DNA of 64,000 bases from positions 1,054,001-1,118,000 of the forward strand of contig NZ_JPRI01000001.1 in assembly GCF_000737765.1 (NCBI RefSeq). Reading direction: 5' to 3'. This document shows, piece after piece, positions 61,829-64,000 of this stretch. The notes under the pieces are model-generated. The model was not told the DNA's origin and made no database searches. It saw nothing but the letters and a program-made list of their open reading frames with translations. Made by a program: the position numbers and the translations under genes. Each line of letters begins with the position of its first letter. Positions within the stretch are counted from its first letter, which is position 1. The DNA is from Chryseobacterium vrystaatense (GTDB taxonomy: Bacteria; Bacteroidota; Bacteroidia; Flavobacteriales; Weeksellaceae).

Positions 61829-62470
61829 TTAATTCTGTTCAGTTTCGGTTATTTGAAATAGTTTTATATTGATCTTAAAATCCTTATGCTTCAGATTCAG
61901 ACTATCCGCGAAGATATGTTTTTTTGCTGCAAAAGTGAAATCGATTTTTTCCTTATTCTTCTTCGTATAAATGATATTTTTCAGCAGGCCGTTCTCCTTG
62001 TTGAAAAACAGATAGTAAGCCTTCTTGTCAGCTTTTGACAGATATATTTTAGAATCATCATTTTCAAAAGATGCATTTACAGGATATTGCTTTCTCAATA
62101 GCTCACGGAAGTCATTCTTCAAAAAATTAATGACAATCTTTTTATCCAAATCGGGAAGCACATAATTCAGCTTAAAATCATTTTCAGAAATCTCAAAATC
62201 TATTAATTTATTTCCGAAATCAGAGGTCATCGCTACACGGTGGCTGGTTTCATTCAGTTTTTTGATGATCAGAATTCCGCTTACATGATTCTTATAAATA
62301 TCCATCTGACATTTATACACATAATCTTCACCGGATGAAAAATATAAATTCTCAACCGTTTTCTCAGAAGTCTGAACAGGTTTTGCATCTGTAAGCCGGT
62401 AGCTTTTACAGGAAACCAGCAGCACAATAACCAGACTATAAACTAAACTCTGAAGCTGCAATCGATGCAT
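61829..62470 (-). CDS. Lipoprotein of the pigment operon
   Basis: About 213 residues beginning MHRLQLQSLVYSLVIVLLVS, with lipobox LVSC and a lipidation Cys. A longer start at 62494 is also open. The mature part is beta-rich (VYKCQMDIYKNHVSGILIIK, HRVAMTSDFGNKLIDFEISE, FFNKENGLLKNIIYTKKN), consistent with a LolB/LolA-like half-barrel. Placed directly after a LolA-like carrier, with overlapping reading frames, it could be the outer-membrane acceptor for that carrier. Confidence 0.75.
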   Translation of the reverse strand: MHRLQLQSLVYSLVIVLLVSCKSYRLTDAKPVQTSEKTVENLYFSSGEDYVYKCQMDIYKNHVSGILIIKKLNETSHRVAMTSDFGNKLIDFEISENDFKLNYVLPDLDKKIVINFLKNDFRELLRKQYPVNASFENDDSKIYLSKADKKAYYLFFNKENGLLKNIIYTKKNKEKIDFTFAAKKHIFADSLNLKHKDFKINIKLFQITETEQN

Positions 62471-63062
62471 TGATCTTGGTGTTTTTGAAAACAATATTCG
62501 TGGTATCTCCTGAAGCTTCCGTCATGTTCACCTGCGAAACCGTAGATTGATTTTTTGGGAAGTGGAGCTCAATCTGTTTGATATACTTCAGTAATTGGGC
62601 AGATTTCGGGATGAATTTTGCCACATTGAAGTTTCCGTTTTTATAATAAGATACTGTAAACTCAGGATCGCTGAACATTTTTCCGTTGGAACTTCCTACA
62701 ATCAGCTTATTGATCTTTTCAAACGTCTTACTTTTTGCATCTACAGACGATTTCTTTCCCTGATCGTTAATGAAGATTTTACTGTCTTTAAAAACAATAC
62801 TGTACTGGTAAGGTTTGGTATACTTCCAGCTCAGCATATTGGGGGATTTTAGAGACATCTTTCCATAAGTAACAATGTTCTTATCCAGAAAATCCATTTT
62901 TTTGGTCTGGGTAAAATCGCTCTGAAGTGTTTTGATCTCCTGGGTTTCAGAAGATACTTTCGTCACAAATGCTTTAGCTTCCGCTCCGGACATTGCTGTC
63001 ATCTGTGCAGAAATGAAACCTGAAATTAGAAGAAATGCTCCGAAAGCAATATTTTTAATCAT
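62436..63062 (-). CDS. LolA-like outer-membrane lipoprotein carrier
   Basis: A 208-residue periplasmic protein with a signal peptide (IKNIAFGAFLLISGFISAQ) and the LolA fold. Visible landmarks are LQSDFTQTKKMDFLDKNIVT, GKMSLKSPNMLSWKYTKPYQ and YSIVFKDSKIFINDQ. In aryl-polyene clusters LolA-like carriers are thought to move the pigment lipid, or its lipoprotein, across the periplasm. It overlaps the lipoprotein gene downstream and the deacetylase upstream (4 bases), which indicates tight coupling. Confidence 0.86.
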   Translation of the reverse strand: MIKNIAFGAFLLISGFISAQMTAMSGAEAKAFVTKVSSETQEIKTLQSDFTQTKKMDFLDKNIVTYGKMSLKSPNMLSWKYTKPYQYSIVFKDSKIFINDQGKKSSVDAKSKTFEKINKLIVGSSNGKMFSDPEFTVSYYKNGNFNVAKFIPKSAQLLKYIKQIELHFPKNQSTVSQVNMTEASGDTTNIVFKNTKINASIAASEFSL

Positions 63063-63811
63063 TTTTCTTTTGATTTTGTAATTGAATCGACCGTAAATGT
63101 CGAGTATTTTTTATCCTTCAAAAATAACAATAAATCTACCAATACCTTATACGTCTTTTCAGAGGTGTCATGAAGAAGAATGATACTTCCTTTCTTCAGA
63201 CCTTTGGTAACTCTTTTATAGATTTTCTTTTCATCGTCTGTAACGGTGTCCAATGAACGGACATTCCAGCCGATGCTTTTTTTATGAGTTCTTTTAACAG
63301 CTTTCGCAATACTGGGATTGGTAACCCCGAATGGAGGGCGGTACAAGTCAGTTTTAATCTGGCCAATTTTTAAGATGATTTCGTCACATTTCTCAATTTC
63401 CTCAGTCATTTTTGAAGCAGACAAAAAGCCTGTATTGTTGGAATGTGACAGCGTATGATTTCCAATAGTATGACCTTCGGCAATAATACGCTGAAAGGTT
63501 TCCGGATATTGTTCTATCTGTTTTCCGATGCAGAAAAAAGTTGCTTTTATCTGATGTTCTTTAAGCAGATCCAAAAATTGAGGAGTGAATTCAGTAGGTC
63601 CGTCATCAAAAGTCAGTGCAACTTCATTTATTTTTGTTCTCTTTCGGATAATGCTATCAACGAAGTATCCCAGTGTAATATCAAATGATCCCCAGACCAC
63701 TACGAAAGAAAAAGCCAGAAAACCAGCCAGATAAACCCAGAAACTTCCATGAAACGCATAAATGAATGCATTGCAGAAAAGATAGAATAAAATGAATGGG
63801 TAGTGCTTCAT
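63059..63811 (-). CDS. Polysaccharide deacetylase (carbohydrate esterase 4)
   Basis: 250 residues with two N-terminal membrane helices (~1-45) and a NodB-homology domain. Motif 1 is ALTFDDGPTEFTP, the zinc motif 2 is GHTIGNHTLSHS, motif 3 is YRPPFGVTNPSI and motif 5 is GSIILLHDTSEKT. It is predicted to remove N- or O-acetyl groups from a surface glycan or lipid-linked sugar. It is first of the overlapping leftward group with LolA, lipoprotein and PorT-like genes. The target is unknown. Confidence 0.9.
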   Translation of the reverse strand: MKHYPFILFYLFCNAFIYAFHGSFWVYLAGFLAFSFVVVWGSFDITLGYFVDSIIRKRTKINEVALTFDDGPTEFTPQFLDLLKEHQIKATFFCIGKQIEQYPETFQRIIAEGHTIGNHTLSHSNNTGFLSASKMTEEIEKCDEIILKIGQIKTDLYRPPFGVTNPSIAKAVKRTHKKSIGWNVRSLDTVTDDEKKIYKRVTKGLKKGSIILLHDTSEKTYKVLVDLLLFLKDKKYSTFTVDSITKSKEK

Positions 63812-63882
63812 CTTCTGTTATTTTGAATTGTACTTATCTTGCTCTTATATTAGGCAAATGTACAAATTCGATACTTTGTCCT

Positions 63883-64000
63883 TTATTGAGCTTTTTCCAA
63901 TAGCATAAGACTGTGATCACTTCCTCCCAGATGATTGTAAAGAAGGATATTTTTAACTTCTGCTTTTTTTTCTGAGTTAATCATCATGACTTCAGGGATT
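63883..64000 (-). CDS. Ketosynthase-like protein, C-terminal end (cut by window end)
   Basis: Leftward frame entering at the right edge and ending at TAA 63883-63885. The 39 visible residues include KKAEVKNILLYNHLGGSDHS followed by LMLLEKAQ. The 'N...GG..HSLML' pattern is the C-terminal strand of beta-ketoacyl-ACP synthases. A second condensing enzyme is expected in flexirubin operons. The active site is outside the window. Confidence 0.65.
   Translation of the reverse strand, partial: IPEVMMINSEKKAEVKNILLYNHLGGSDHSLMLLEKAQ

Overview
The window looks like chromosomal DNA of a flavobacterium of the Chryseobacterium type (Bacteroidota, Weeksellaceae). Supporting signs are low GC, promoters with the Bacteroidetes -7 element TAnnTTTG instead of a sigma70 box, almost no Shine-Dalgarno sequences, TonB-dependent receptors, type IX secretion (T9SS) C-terminal sorting domains, WG-repeat and PepSY-like proteins, and a flexirubin (aryl-polyene pigment) cluster that includes a tyrosine ammonia-lyase. 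No rRNA, tRNA, CRISPR array or insertion sequence was seen.

Layout. 1-1,980: the tail of a TonB receptor, then a rearranged locus where two pieces of one outer-membrane beta-barrel gene lie in opposite directions and one piece is fused to a truncated LytTR response regulator. 1,996-7,684: two different aconitases (mitochondrial type and AcnB) and a decayed 5' fragment of a third aconitase copy. 7,841-19,160: a WG-repeat protein, a TPP riboswitch with a TonB receptor that probably imports thiamine, an HU-like membrane protein, a thioesterase, a D-2-hydroxyacid dehydrogenase, a BspA-like T9SS protein, a serine hydrolase and two envelope proteins. 19,263-26,735: NUDIX hydrolase, XerD, dCMP deaminase and enoyl-CoA hydratase, then divergent katA/oxyR and metK under a SAM-II riboswitch. 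26,933-31,387: an ECF sigma factor, a YjjG-like phosphatase, and PepSY-like proteins beside a two-component system. 31,394-38,190: trpS, a DUF218 protein, lspA, a DksA-like protein and ileS, all leftward.

38,411-42,288 is the accessory island. A 915-residue protein ends in what looks like a papain-fold toxin domain (Cys796, His873, Asp890). It is followed 13 bases later by an Imm35/YrhB-like immunity gene, then a broken second copy and an intact third copy. The N-terminal ~780 residues match no delivery module I recognise. This is the best candidate for something undescribed.

42,421-64,000 begins with an M23 peptidase and continues with the flexirubin cluster. Tyrosine ammonia-lyase makes p-coumarate, a PaaK-like ligase activates it, and ketosynthase, ACP, ketoreductase and dehydratase extend the polyene. 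A halogenase-like flavoenzyme, a CrtI-like oxidoreductase, acyltransferases, a GT2-DUF2062 fusion, a LolA-like carrier and small envelope proteins complete the set. A T9SS-exported M36 peptidase sits between the rightward and leftward halves. The window ends inside a further ketosynthase-like gene.
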